Positions 1 through 10,352 are shown, counted from the stretch's first letter. The stretch is DNA of 64,000 nt from Flavobacterium aerium (GCF_030766725.1 NZ_JARQWR010000002.1:186001-250000); one strand, 5' to 3'. The notes: generated from the sequence alone by a model not told the origin. A program made the numbers and translations.

Positions 1-155
1 GTTTTGAACGTGATTTATTGAGTTGGAGGATGGATTTCAACTGGGTACCTTTTGGAGATAATTCTTATTGGGGATTCTTCATTGGAATCAAATCTTCTGT
101 GTTGAGTGATATTAAATGGGAGAAACGTGACGTTCCAGTTCGAACTATCCGATAA
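1..155 (+). CDS. LptD-like outer-membrane protein, C-terminal fragment
   Basis: Open frame from the window edge to TAA at 153-155 (codons start at position 3), giving 50 residues that include WRMDFNWVPFG and IGIKSSVLSDIKW, and ending in VRTIR. Alternating aromatic strands and the ending resemble the last beta-strands of flavobacterial putative LPS-assembly protein LptD, which often sits just upstream of ridA. The identification comes from memory of the family's C-terminus. Only the end is visible, so length and function cannot be checked. Confidence 0.6.
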   Translation, partial: FERDLLSWRMDFNWVPFGDNSYWGFFIGIKSSVLSDIKWEKRDVPVRTIR

Positions 156-196
156 TTTACAACAGAATACACACTTATAATTTAAAACTTTATCGT

Positions 197-577
197 ATGA
201 AAAAGATAATTTTTACTGAGAAAGCACCTGCGCCTATTGGCCCATATAATCAAGCAGTTTTAGTAGGAGATACATTATATACTTCTGGGCAAATTGCATT
301 AGATCCTGCAACAGGGGCTTTAATAATGGATTCTATTGAAGTGGAAACAAAGCAGGTAATGGAAAACATGAAAGCCGTATTAGCAGCTGCAGAAATGGAG
401 TTTCAAGATGTTGTAAAAACAACCATCTTTATTAGTGACATGAATGATTTTGCAGGGATCAATAGTGTATATGGAACTTATTTTGACGAAAAAACCGCTC
501 CTGCAAGAGAAACGGTTCAAGTAGCTTGTTTGCCAAAAAATGTCAATGTAGAAATTTCTATGATTGCAATAAAATAG
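197..577 (+). CDS. ridA: RidA family enamine/imine deaminase
   Basis: 126 aa, the full length of a RidA (YjgF/YER057c/UK114) protein. These trimeric cytosolic enzymes hydrolyse reactive enamine/imine intermediates released by PLP enzymes such as threonine dehydratase. Visible family marks are the N-terminal PAPIGPYNQAV, the TSGQIALDPATG segment and the C-terminal PARETVQVACLP with the substrate-carboxylate-binding Arg. The start ATG follows an AT-rich stretch without a Shine-Dalgarno sequence. The last 20 bp overlap the end of the convergent mgsA gene. Confidence 0.93.
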   Translation: MKKIIFTEKAPAPIGPYNQAVLVGDTLYTSGQIALDPATGALIMDSIEVETKQVMENMKAVLAAAEMEFQDVVKTTIFISDMNDFAGINSVYGTYFDEKTAPARETVQVACLPKNVNVEISMIAIK

Positions 578-935
578 CATTTAATAATAATTCCGCAGTT
601 GCTGGATTTGTAGCCAAAGGTACATTGTGAACATCACACACACGAATCAGCATATTAATATCTACTTCGTGTGCGTGGTTGGCTAACGGATCTTTGAAGA
701 ACAATACCATTTGTGTTTTTCCTTCAGCCACTCTTGCGGCAATTTGTGCATCACCTCCCATAGGACCAGAAAGCATTTTTTGAACTTTAAATCCAGCATT
801 TTCAGCTTTTGATCCTGTAGTTCCCGTAGCAATTAAATTAATATCGGTTCTTGATAATAGAAGTTCCTTATATTTATTTAGAAACTGAACCATATCAGCT
901 TTCATTCCATCATGGGCAATTACTGCTATTTCCAT
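558..935 (-). CDS. mgsA: Methylglyoxal synthase
   Basis: 125 aa, slightly shorter than E. coli MgsA (152 aa). It converts dihydroxyacetone phosphate to methylglyoxal and phosphate, a bypass that relieves triose-phosphate stress. The phosphate-binding ATGTTGSKAE and the catalytic GGDAQIAARVAEG (general-base Asp) are both present, as is FFKDPLANHAHEVDI. It lies 5 bp downstream of the GlcNAc-kinase-like gene and is probably co-transcribed with it. Its position after pfkA and gapA fits a role in disposing of triose phosphate. The 3' end overlaps convergent ridA by 20 bp. Confidence 0.93.
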   Translation of the reverse strand: MEIAVIAHDGMKADMVQFLNKYKELLLSRTDINLIATGTTGSKAENAGFKVQKMLSGPMGGDAQIAARVAEGKTQMVLFFKDPLANHAHEVDINMLIRVCDVHNVPLATNPATAELLLNAILLQS

Positions 936-940
936 TTTAT

Positions 941-1789
941 TTATTTTGTTATATGATAATCAATTAATCCATCAATAGGTCTTCTAAGAATGTTTCCTAA
1001 TTGTAGATTATGTTTGGTCATTACTTGTTGTAATTCATCTTTTAAATAGAAAGCAATAGATCCAATAAAATGATTTGGAACTTCATGGCAGTTTTCAAAC
1101 TGTTTGATATAGTTTTCTACAAATGATTCCATTGCCTCAAATATAATTTTCTGGCAAAAATCGTTATCCTTATGTTGAATTAAGAACTTAGCAAATGTAG
1201 CTAAATAGGCATTTGGATTAGGTCTTTTGTAAAGATTATTTTTAATACTATCGGCGTCTAAATCGTATTCTTGTTCAAATTGAAGAGCAAGATTTTTGGG
1301 CATTTTACCAAAATAATATCCACGGATTAATTGTTTTCCAAAATGATTACCACTGCAATCATCCATAGCAATATAGCCTAATGATTGAACTTTCTGATGA
1401 AGTGTTTCACCATCAAAATAACTACAATTTGATCCAGTACCTAATATAGAAACGATTGCTTTTTCATTTCTTGGAGTTGTTGCAAATACAGCTGCATAAG
1501 TATCTTCTTTTACAGAAATAGTTGCATTAGGGAAAAAGTCTGTGAAAATTTCAGTTAATAAATTTTTCATTCGATCTGTTCCACAACCCGCACCATAAAA
1601 GTAAAGATCTGTTACTGAAAATCTATTTTGTAAAATATCAAACTTCTCTTCTAATCGAGCAACAATATCTTCTCGTGTTAAAACTTCAGGACTTAATCCT
1701 TGTGATTGAGAATTAAAAATTCTATTCCCATCTTGGTCCAAAGCAATCCAGTCGGCTTTTGTAGCACCAGCATCTACTAATAAAATCAT
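941..1789 (-). CDS. BadF/BadG/BcrA/BcrD-type ATPase, N-acetylglucosamine-kinase-like
   Basis: 282 aa with the ASKHA fold: an N-terminal phosphate-1 loop (ILLVDAGATKADW), a central phosphate-2/adenosine region (VSILGTGSNCSYFDG) and GYIAMDDCSGNHFGKQLIRG. This is the layout of GlcNAc/glucosamine kinases of the BadF family, which phosphorylate amino sugars in the cytosol. The true substrate cannot be read from sequence. It is separated from gapA upstream by a good intrinsic terminator and sits 5 bp before mgsA, so it probably heads a two-gene unit or receives read-through. Confidence 0.8.
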   Translation of the reverse strand: MILLVDAGATKADWIALDQDGNRIFNSQSQGLSPEVLTREDIVARLEEKFDILQNRFSVTDLYFYGAGCGTDRMKNLLTEIFTDFFPNATISVKEDTYAAVFATTPRNEKAIVSILGTGSNCSYFDGETLHQKVQSLGYIAMDDCSGNHFGKQLIRGYYFGKMPKNLALQFEQEYDLDADSIKNNLYKRPNPNAYLATFAKFLIQHKDNDFCQKIIFEAMESFVENYIKQFENCHEVPNHFIGSIAFYLKDELQQVMTKHNLQLGNILRRPIDGLIDYHITK

Positions 1790-1806
1790 AGTTTAAAAAA
1801 ATAAAA

Positions 1807-1828
1807 TCCCGCTATAAGAATAGCGGGA
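1807..1828 (-). terminator. Intrinsic terminator after gapA
   Basis: Nine-bp perfect stem TCCCGCTAT/ATAGCGGGA with a 4-nt loop. On the minus strand it is followed by TTTTATTTTTTT. It lies between gapA (stop at 1850) and the kinase gene (start at 1789), so it should end or reduce the pfkA-gapA transcript. Confidence 0.85.
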
Positions 1829-1849
1829 AGAATTGAGGGGATAAATATA

Positions 1850-2854
<1,005 letters not shown>

Positions 2855-2880
2855 CTATATGTTTTAATTTTTAATTCAAT

Positions 2881-3867
2881 TTATGTAGTCATGATATCCG
2901 AAACTCGTAGTAGTTCTCGATCTATTTCTGTATGACCTTTTATAGCTTGTTCTAATGGAGTAAGTGCAACCTTGTCATTGAGTAATCCTACCATGTAATT
3001 GGTTTTTCCTTCAATTAATGATTCTACTGCTTTCACACCTAAACGACTGGCTAATACACGATCAAAACAAGAAGGAGCTCCACCTCTTTGCATATGTCCT
3101 AATACGGATACTCTAACATCATATTCAGGTAAATTAGCTTCAACATAATCTTTTAATTCGAATACATTTTTACCAATTTTATCACCTTCAGCAATTACGA
3201 CAATACTAGACGATTTTCCAGAAGCTTTACTTCTTCTTAAGGACTCTAATAATCGTTCTAATCCTAAGTCTTCTTCAGGGATTAGAATTTCCTCTGCTCC
3301 TGCTCCAATTCCAGCATTTAAAGCGATATGTCCAGCATCTCGACCCATTACTTCCACAAAAAATAATCTATTGTGTGAACTGGCTGTATCACGAATCTTA
3401 TCAATAACTTCTACAACGGTATTTAAGGCGGTATCATAACCAAGAGTGTGGCTTGTGCCAAAGATGTCATTATCGATCGTTCCAGGGATTCCTATGATAG
3501 GGAAATCATACTCTTTATTAAAAACAAGTCCACCAGTAAAACTTCCATCTCCTCCAATGACTACTAATGCTTGGATATTATTGTTAGTTAAATGATCATA
3601 GGCCAATTTTCTACCTTCAACAGTCATGAAATCTTTTGAACGAGCAGATTTTAAAATAGTACCACCTTTGTTAATAATGTTGTTCACACTACGTGGTCCC
3701 ATCTCTTTGAAGTCGCCTTCGATTAAACCTTGGTATCCTCTATATATACCGATACATTCGATATTATGGTAAGCACAAGTTCTAACTACAGATCGAATTG
3801 CGGCATTCATTCCTGGTGAGTCGCCACCCGATGTTAAAACTCCTATTTTTGTTATTGTTTTTGACAT
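2881..3867 (-). CDS. pfkA: ATP-dependent 6-phosphofructokinase
   Basis: 328 aa, standard bacterial PfkA length. It phosphorylates fructose-6-phosphate in the committed step of glycolysis. N-terminal LTSGGDSPGMNAAIR and GGDGSFTGG form the ATP site (GGDGS marks the ATP- rather than PPi-dependent type), GIPGTIDNDIFG carries the catalytic Asp, and EVMGRDAGHIA contacts fructose-6-phosphate. It is the first gene of the minus-strand glycolytic block. The 235-bp gap upstream holds the tamB terminator and presumably its own promoter. Confidence 0.96.
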   Translation of the reverse strand: MSKTITKIGVLTSGGDSPGMNAAIRSVVRTCAYHNIECIGIYRGYQGLIEGDFKEMGPRSVNNIINKGGTILKSARSKDFMTVEGRKLAYDHLTNNNIQALVVIGGDGSFTGGLVFNKEYDFPIIGIPGTIDNDIFGTSHTLGYDTALNTVVEVIDKIRDTASSHNRLFFVEVMGRDAGHIALNAGIGAGAEEILIPEEDLGLERLLESLRRSKASGKSSSIVVIAEGDKIGKNVFELKDYVEANLPEYDVRVSVLGHMQRGGAPSCFDRVLASRLGVKAVESLIEGKTNYMVGLLNDKVALTPLEQAIKGHTEIDRELLRVSDIMTT

Positions 3868-4045
3868 TATTTGGTGTTTAGATAGTAAATTTAATAAAGA
3901 TATCTTACTTAAATGTAGTGGTTAGTATTAATTTAATAAAGCCTTTTTGATTTCAAACGATTTCGTTAATAAGTTTTTTATTTGTAGAAATAAATTGAAC
4001 TTATAAGTTACGATTTATTTCGCATACAGCCGCTCTATTATGCTA

Positions 4046-4079
4046 AAAAGGCTATCAAAATTGATTTTGATAGCCTTTT
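4046..4079 (-). terminator. Intrinsic terminator after tamB
   Basis: Fifteen-bp perfect stem AAAAGGCTATCAAAA/TTTTGATAGCCTTTT with a 4-nt loop, 24 bp beyond the tamB stop. A U-run follows on the minus strand. It would also work on the plus strand, although no plus-strand gene ends here. Confidence 0.88.
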
Positions 4080-4102
4080 ATATAATTTAAAGTTTGAATG
4101 AT

Positions 4103-7100
4103 TTAATCTACTTCGGGAACACGTTCTACTTTGTGTTTGTCTTTATCTCGACGTTTTTCATTTTTCTTACCTCTGCTTTCAATAAATTGAATGAATTCTG
4201 GAGCAATATCTGAATCTGGAACTTCATCGGTAGCTTTGCTAACTTGTTCAGTCTTTTTAGAGTTATTGAAAATACGTCTTAACAATTCTCTAAAAGTATC
4301 AAAATCGACTTGGTATGAAATCCCGACTCCTTGTGTATATCCAATACCTTCTCCTAAATAACTAATATCATTCTCACGATTAAATACACGCATGTTTAAA
4401 CTTCGGTCTTCATTCAAACGTAAAAGGATTTCTACATCTCCTACTACAACCGATTCGCTCGATCCTCCTACTGGTACTCCTAGTTTACCATTGATGGATA
4501 TATTTTCATTAATCTGAGTTGATATTGTGAAACCTACTCTACTATCTTCTGTTTGAGCATTTGGATTTCGAGTACTTTGTTGATAGTTTAGGCCAACAGA
4601 GAATTTACCATCTTTATCTTCAAAGATATCATTGAACAAACTACTGGCTCTTTCAAATAAGTTTCCAGTAATTGCACTTTCACCTACATTATCACTACTT
4701 AAGAAACTTCCAGATGATAATAAATACAAGGCTTGTGTTTGGCGGGTATCTTTATCGTCTAATTTATATTGTATTTCTGACTTCATTACAGAACTTACAC
4801 TTGGAAATTCAATGTTGAAATCAGGTTCTGGATTTGTTAAGTTTCCTTTTAAAGCAATAACAACTTCAACAGGTATTTTACGGTTGAATGATGGATTATC
4901 AATTAAAACGGCTGGATTTGCTGTAGTTTTATAAACGGCTTCAATATTTAAAATTGCTTTTAATGGATCTCCTTCCCAGTTGATGGATCCACCACTTTTT
5001 ACTTCGAATTTTTTATCAATTAATCCACCGTATTTAAAGTTATAAGATCCTTCATAGGCTTGGAAACTACCCCACATATTAAATTTACCAAGTGTATTGA
5101 TATCCAATAATATGGTACCAAATCCTTTCCCTTTAATTCCATGTCCAGTATTTCGGTCTAATATGATTTCAATTTCGGCATCAGGTGTAATATCCAAATC
5201 AAATTTTAATTCAAGACCATTATAATCGATTGTTTCTTGTACGATTCCATTTTCAATATTATATTTTTCTTTAGGGCTTAAGAAATGAATGAATGAATTA
5301 TTTCCTATTGCCTGTGCACTGTTTACAGGAATCTTAATAGAAGTTCCTTTTTTAGATTTTGCGTCTACATTGATAAATAAACTATTTGTAGGTCCCTTTA
5401 TGGTAGCACCACCTTCAATATAAGCCGTACCAAAATAGGCTGCATCATCACTATCCTTAGTGTCTAAAACTAATAGATTATCAGATTTAATGGTTAAATC
5501 CATAACCCAATTCTTGAAATTTTTATGTCGGACACTACCGTTCAGTTTACCAGATGTATTATGCTTTGTATCTCTCATTGTAATATTTCTGAAGAGTAAT
5601 TGCTGCTCTGTCAGATCAATAAAAGCGCTTTTGTCAAATTCATAATCAACATTTAGATAAGTAACCCTCATACCCGTTTTTTCCAAGTATATACGGCCAT
5701 TGATTTCTGGATCTTTTAATGATCCTCTAAAGGATGCACTACCCGATGCGAATCCTCGAATATTTGAAACAATATTACCTCCAAATGGGCTGAATGCGGC
5801 CAGATTAAACTTGTCCATTCGCAAGTCTAATGTCAAAAAGGTTTCTTTGTTTATAATTTCCAAATCTCCATTGGCAGAGAACGGTCGATTTCCATCGTTG
5901 TCCAAATAAGCATCAATGTTGAATTTTCTTAAAGATTCATTACCTGAAATACTTAGATTTAAATCACCTAAAAGATTCTTATTTACTGTTAAATCACTTA
6001 TCGTTATAGAAGATGTAGGTTGGAATACATTTTTATTTTGCTTAAAATTGATTTCTCCTTTTAGTCTACCACTCAGGTCGAGACTGTCTATTGAAGGAGT
6101 TATTTTAGCTAAATCCACATCGTGGAATGAAAGGTTCAAATCCTTATAGGTAGAATCCTTGAGCATTCCCGTTAATTCAATGTTCTCATTTTCATGAGAC
6201 ATAATTATCTTTTCAATAGAAAAATCAGTTAGTGACTTATTGAAAACAATCTTGTTGTCATTCGTTTGTTTTTCATTCAAGAACCATATAAAGTTCTTAA
6301 AGTTAATTTCTGATTTTTTGAAACCTACAACCGATTTATTGTCTTTGTCGATAGTGTGGTATAAGTTTAGATTGAAATAATCTTTATTGTCCTTACCTCC
6401 TTTAAACTCAGATCTAAAGAATAATGTATCTTTTGAAGTAACATTGATGATGCTAAAATCGGATATTTTATAATTTTTAGTTTTGATACTATCCAGTTCA
6501 ACATAGGCATTGTATAATGGATTCTTATTGTCAATATCAATTTTGATTTTATCAAAATAGTTTTCAAATGCTTCAATACTTGGCGAATCAAATTTCAATT
6601 TGAATTCATCCGTATCCGAATTAATTAAAGCTCTTACGGTAGTGTTGTTGCCTAATGAAATTTGCGGATAAAATATCTCAATAATCTTATTGTAAATCGT
6701 AAAATTAAATTGGAGAAACTGCCCTGATTTGACTTTATTAGGGGAATAATTTGCATACAAACTACCCAATGCATTTTCAACCATTTTTGGTAATTGTCCA
6801 AACTGATACTTCCCTACAATTTTCCCTTGAATAATATCTGGAGAATTAATTGTTATTGTTTTTACGCGGTTTTCATCAAAGCTTGAAGTAATTGTGAAAT
6901 CTTCGAAGAAATAGCTGTCATTTTGATTTTGATAAGATGTTTGTGAGATGTTTAATTCACCATGTATATTATCAATTTCATTTCCTGCAGCTTTAAATTT
7001 TAAATCTCCTTTAAAAACAGATATACTGTCTTTTTTCATGAAATTAAGTTTATGCAAATCTGCATAATCAATTTGTGCATGGAAATCATAATTGTTTTCT

Positions 7101-8557
7101 TTTGAACTGCGATCTACAAGTCCATTAAATGACATTCTTAAGTTTGGATCATTAATATTTAAAGTTCCTTTAAAGAAAGGCATCTTCATTTTTCCATCAA
7201 TGTCAATGTCATTATAAGTGTATCCGTTATATCGGATGTTTCTAACATTTCCTTTTAAGATGGTGTTCACTGTTTTTACAGTGAATCCTTTACCATCAAC
7301 ATCCATATCAAGACTAACGCTTCCTAAATCTTTTTGGTTTAATAATGATCCAATGCTGAAATTGTCTAATACAATATTCCCTTTATAGGTTGCATTGTCA
7401 ATATTATCAATATTAGTCATTACTAAATTAGTTTGTAAATCCCCGAGTTGAGAATTCATTACTAAATCGGCATTAATTGTTGTTTTAGTAAGTTCTAATG
7501 ATCCTATGATGTCAAATTGACCTAACTTATCTAGTGATGAAGGTAATTTTTCTCCAACAACTCTTGGTAATAGTGCTTTTAAGTAATTGTAATTTGAAGA
7601 TAATTTTTCAAAATCTCCTTTCAGATAAAAAGCATCTTTATCAGTGCTAAATAAGTTTTTGAAGTGAACATCTCCGAGTATTAAGGAACCGCTTTTCGTA
7701 TCGTTTAATTCTAATGTATGCGTATAGAAATCATTAAGCGTACCTTTTGCATTTGTTTTTAGCGTAAACTTTTGATCTTTACCAAATTCATTATAAAAAT
7801 AATTCAGATCTGTAGTCGATAAATTTGCTTTTTCTAGATCAATATTAAAGTTCACTTTATTGCTAAAGTCAGCCATTCCTCCTTCTGGATAATTCATCGT
7901 AATACCACCTTTTATGGTAGAATTTGATGTGGTAACATTCAATCTTTCCAATAGTAATTTTTCTTTACCATAAGTTAGATCAGTATTTAAATTTTCAATG
8001 AATAAACCACGATGATCGAGCAATGATAATTTTTCAATATGGGTAGTGATATCACTTCCATGAATTTCAAAATCGTTTAATTCAGCATTCATTTTGGTAA
8101 AGTCAATGCTTTTTGGATTCTGAGCATTTTCATTTATAACTCTAAAATGACTATTTGTAAGAAATAGGTTGTTGATTTTTAATATAAAAGGCTTGGTAGA
8201 AGGTTTATCATTCTCAAATAATTTGACAAAAATATTGATATTCGATTCTTCTTCCCCTTTGTAGTTTTTTAAGTTGAATATTAAACCATCGGCTCTTAAA
8301 TCTCCAAACAATAAATCTCCTTTGGTAAGTTTTTGTAAGTTTAGAATATTGGTTTTTATTCGAGTTGCGTATATTAAAGTATCTTTGTGATGGTCATTTA
8401 TCAGTACTTTCTTTAGTTTCACACCTCCAAAAATAGAAACAGATACCTGATCAATATTTATATCGGTTCCGAAACTTTTATTGATTTCACTAGTAGCGTA
8501 TTGTGCTATTTTTGTTTGAACAATAGGTAAAGAAAGTGCTATGCCAAGTATCAGCAA
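4103..8557 (-). CDS. tamB: TamB-like translocation and assembly module protein
   Basis: About 1484 codons as delimited by an in-frame TTG. This is an AsmA/DUF490-type protein: long runs of short amphipathic beta-repeats (the taco-like hydrophobic groove) and a C-terminal TamB domain (roughly residues 1050-1430, ending with VSYQVDFDTFRELLRRIF), then a charged Lys/Asp/Glu tail. TamB-type proteins are anchored in the inner membrane and span the periplasm, with roles in outer-membrane protein assembly and lipid transport. The start is unusual. The TTG at 8557 falls inside the N-terminal membrane anchor. The open frame continues upstream to a TGA at 8647-8645 and encodes the basic and hydrophobic rest of the anchor (KKFKKIVFRVIVGFILLLLI), but contains no ATG or GTG. 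The real start is probably non-canonical, for example ATT at 8620 (1505 aa). No TamA partner gene lies nearby. Confidence 0.88.
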   Translation of the reverse strand: MLILGIALSLPIVQTKIAQYATSEINKSFGTDINIDQVSVSIFGGVKLKKVLINDHHKDTLIYATRIKTNILNLQKLTKGDLLFGDLRADGLIFNLKNYKGEEESNINIFVKLFENDKPSTKPFILKINNLFLTNSHFRVINENAQNPKSIDFTKMNAELNDFEIHGSDITTHIEKLSLLDHRGLFIENLNTDLTYGKEKLLLERLNVTTSNSTIKGGITMNYPEGGMADFSNKVNFNIDLEKANLSTTDLNYFYNEFGKDQKFTLKTNAKGTLNDFYTHTLELNDTKSGSLILGDVHFKNLFSTDKDAFYLKGDFEKLSSNYNYLKALLPRVVGEKLPSSLDKLGQFDIIGSLELTKTTINADLVMNSQLGDLQTNLVMTNIDNIDNATYKGNIVLDNFSIGSLLNQKDLGSVSLDMDVDGKGFTVKTVNTILKGNVRNIRYNGYTYNDIDIDGKMKMPFFKGTLNINDPNLRMSFNGLVDRSSKENNYDFHAQIDYADLHKLNFMKKDSISVFKGDLKFKAAGNEIDNIHGELNISQTSYQNQNDSYFFEDFTITSSFDENRVKTITINSPDIIQGKIVGKYQFGQLPKMVENALGSLYANYSPNKVKSGQFLQFNFTIYNKIIEIFYPQISLGNNTTVRALINSDTDEFKLKFDSPSIEAFENYFDKIKIDIDNKNPLYNAYVELDSIKTKNYKISDFSIINVTSKDTLFFRSEFKGGKDNKDYFNLNLYHTIDKDNKSVVGFKKSEINFKNFIWFLNEKQTNDNKIVFNKSLTDFSIEKIIMSHENENIELTGMLKDSTYKDLNLSFHDVDLAKITPSIDSLDLSGRLKGEINFKQNKNVFQPTSSITISDLTVNKNLLGDLNLSISGNESLRKFNIDAYLDNDGNRPFSANGDLEIINKETFLTLDLRMDKFNLAAFSPFGGNIVSNIRGFASGSASFRGSLKDPEINGRIYLEKTGMRVTYLNVDYEFDKSAFIDLTEQQLLFRNITMRDTKHNTSGKLNGSVRHKNFKNWVMDLTIKSDNLLVLDTKDSDDAAYFGTAYIEGGATIKGPTNSLFINVDAKSKKGTSIKIPVNSAQAIGNNSFIHFLSPKEKYNIENGIVQETIDYNGLELKFDLDITPDAEIEIILDRNTGHGIKGKGFGTILLDINTLGKFNMWGSFQAYEGSYNFKYGGLIDKKFEVKSGGSINWEGDPLKAILNIEAVYKTTANPAVLIDNPSFNRKIPVEVVIALKGNLTNPEPDFNIEFPSVSSVMKSEIQYKLDDKDTRQTQALYLLSSGSFLSSDNVGESAITGNLFERASSLFNDIFEDKDGKFSVGLNYQQSTRNPNAQTEDSRVGFTISTQINENISINGKLGVPVGGSSESVVVGDVEILLRLNEDRSLNMRVFNRENDISYLGEGIGYTQGVGISYQVDFDTFRELLRRIFNNSKKTEQVSKATDEVPDSDIAPEFIQFIESRGKKNEKRRDKDKHKVERVPEVD

Positions 8558-8606
8558 TAGAAGGATAAATCCTACAATAACACGAAATACTATTTTTTTA
8601 AATTTT

Positions 8607-8633
8607 TTGATACTTTTAATTGTTTTATTTTTG
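8607..8633 (+). promoter_or_regulatory. Candidate tsaD promoter
   Basis: TTG (8607-8609), 16 bp spacer, then TATTTTTG (8626-8633) matches the Bacteroidota sigma-A form TTG-N-TAnnTTTG. The predicted transcription start is near 8640, about 25 nt before the tsaD ATG at 8664. It overlaps the divergent tamB control region. Confidence 0.5.
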
Positions 8634-8634
8634 T

Positions 8635-8642
8635 CAAATATA
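8635..8642 (-). promoter_or_regulatory. Candidate -7 element for tamB
   Basis: On the minus strand, 8642-8635 reads TATATTTG, a full match to TAnnTTTG, with a minus-strand TTG 25 bp upstream, slightly longer than usual. The start would fall near 8628, so the tamB mRNA would begin only about 70 nt before the TTG codon at 8557 and just ahead of the ATT at 8620. Confidence 0.4.
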
Positions 8643-8663
8643 ATTCAAAATTTGTGCCCTTTT

Positions 8664-9686
8664 ATGGCAAACTCATCAGTTTTTTTATTGGCAATAGAAT
8701 CTTCTTGCGATGATACAGCAGCTGCTATCTTACACAATGATAAAATATTATCAAATGTGGTAGCAGGCCAGAGTATTCATGAACAATACGGAGGTGTTGT
8801 ACCCGAACTTGCATCCCGTGCTCATCAACAGAATATTGTTCCTGTGGTTGAAATGGCACTCCGTAATGCAAATATCGAAAAAAATCAATTAAATGCTATA
8901 GTTTTTACACAAGGACCTGGATTAATGGGGTCACTTTTAGTAGGAAGTTCCTTCGCAAAATCGCTTGCCCTTGCATTAAATGTTCCATTGATTGCTGTGA
9001 ATCATATGCAGGCTCATATTTTGGCTCATTTTATTGATGAAGAAGGATATGAGAAACCCACATTTCCATTTATTGCTTTAACCATTAGCGGAGGTCATAC
9101 TCAAATTGTAAGAGTGAATGATTATTTTGACATGAAAGTTATTGGTGAAACTACAGACGATGCTGTTGGTGAAGCTTTTGATAAAAGTGCGAAAATATTA
9201 GGACTACCCTATCCTGGCGGGCCTTTGATTGATAAATATGCTCAATTAGGAAATCCTAAAGCATTTCCATTTACAAAGCCAAAGGTTGAAGGATTGAATT
9301 TTAGTTTTAGTGGTTTAAAAACGGCTATATTATATTTTATACAGAAGCAAGTCGCTTTAAATCCTAATTTCATTGAAGAGAACATGAATGATATTTGTGC
9401 TTCGATTCAATATACAATTATCAATATTTTAATGGATAAATTAAAAATGGCGGTAAAAGAAACTGGAATTAATCAAATTGCAATTGGTGGTGGTGTTTCT
9501 GCTAACTCCGGAATTCGAAAAGTTTTGAAAGAAGCAGAGCAAAAATATGGTTGGAAAACCTATATCCCGAAATTAGAATATACAACAGATAATGCAGCTA
9601 TGATTGGAATAGTAGGTTATCAGAAGTTTTTACAGAAAGATTTTGAAGATACATCTGTGGTTTCAAAAGCAAGAATTGAGTTCTAA
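8664..9686 (+). CDS. tsaD: tRNA threonylcarbamoyladenosine transferase TsaD
   Basis: 340 aa. It transfers the threonylcarbamoyl group to A37 of ANN-decoding tRNAs with TsaB/TsaE. The start is placed at the ATG before MANSSVFLLAIESSCDD, because the family begins there; the frame extends upstream to 8541, but those residues look like non-coding AT-rich DNA overlapping the tamB start. Metal-binding NHMQAHILAHF, the ASKHA phosphate loop ALTISGGHTQIV and AFDKSAKILGLPYPGGP are all present. The divergent tamB gene and the downstream rsmE block are typical flavobacterial neighbours. Confidence 0.96.
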   Translation: MANSSVFLLAIESSCDDTAAAILHNDKILSNVVAGQSIHEQYGGVVPELASRAHQQNIVPVVEMALRNANIEKNQLNAIVFTQGPGLMGSLLVGSSFAKSLALALNVPLIAVNHMQAHILAHFIDEEGYEKPTFPFIALTISGGHTQIVRVNDYFDMKVIGETTDDAVGEAFDKSAKILGLPYPGGPLIDKYAQLGNPKAFPFTKPKVEGLNFSFSGLKTAILYFIQKQVALNPNFIEENMNDICASIQYTIINILMDKLKMAVKETGINQIAIGGGVSANSGIRKVLKEAEQKYGWKTYIPKLEYTTDNAAMIGIVGYQKFLQKDFEDTSVVSKARIEF

Positions 9687-9704
9687 TTGATTAATAAACT
9701 TATT

Positions 9705-10352
9705 ATGATACGATATGCATCGTTTATTATTGGACTATTGTTCTTTACTGGTTGTAAAAAAGAGGAACCCCAAAAAAGTGTAAAACCGATTGTAGAAATC
9801 CCAGTTGAAGTACCTTTAAAAATAGAAACGGATACACTTCAATTTTTATACTTTGAGGATAATTTCGACTATTGGATGGCAATGATGTTGGATAAGCAAG
9901 GTGATACAGTAACTTTGGTGTATGATGATGTAATAGATAGCGAAAAATACAAGGACAAAATGTTTGTTGTAAAATGGCACACGGATACTTTGTCTGAAGC
10001 AGGTGATAATGAAGTTAAATATGTTGCAAAACGTATGACTGAATTTAAAGTGTCAAATTTGAAGCCCTACAAGCAAACGAGTATTACAGAAGAGAAGATT
10101 TTGAAAGATATATCAAACTTGGAATTAGTCAAAAAATACCAAGTGAATGATTTTATGATCAGTGAAAAACCATCTCAGGAAAAACCATATTATATTGTCC
10201 AAGCAGGCAATGATCAACCCAGTCATTTTTCAACTTTATTTTGGTTTCATGTATATGTAAGACCTCAATACGAGATTAGATATTATGATTTAGCGAATGA
10301 TGATGTGATATCGATAGCAGAATGGAAAAAGAGAGATCAAGAAAATCAATAG
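9705..10352 (+). CDS. Hypothetical lipoprotein
   Basis: 215 aa from the ATG at 9705; a TTG at 9687 directly after the tsaD stop is in frame but would push the signal sequence inward. The N-terminus MIRYASFIIGLLFFTGCKKE is a lipoprotein signal with the acceptor Cys followed by Lys-Lys-Glu-Glu. The mature part is rich in Tyr, Asp and Lys, has no further Cys and shows no motif that I recognise. The gene is 18 bp after tsaD and precedes rsmE, so it is probably in the same transcript. Function unknown. Confidence 0.75.
   Translation: MIRYASFIIGLLFFTGCKKEEPQKSVKPIVEIPVEVPLKIETDTLQFLYFEDNFDYWMAMMLDKQGDTVTLVYDDVIDSEKYKDKMFVVKWHTDTLSEAGDNEVKYVAKRMTEFKVSNLKPYKQTSITEEKILKDISNLELVKKYQVNDFMISEKPSQEKPYYIVQAGNDQPSHFSTLFWFHVYVRPQYEIRYYDLANDDVISIAEWKKRDQENQ

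Noticed and set aside
8541..8663. Longer tsaD reading frame starting at 8541
   Set aside because: The extra 41 residues do not match TsaD, which begins at MANSSVFLLAIESS; the region is the divergent promoter and the tamB start.
9687..9704. TTG start directly after the tsaD stop for the lipoprotein
   Set aside because: It would add six residues before a well-formed signal peptide beginning at the ATG at 9705.
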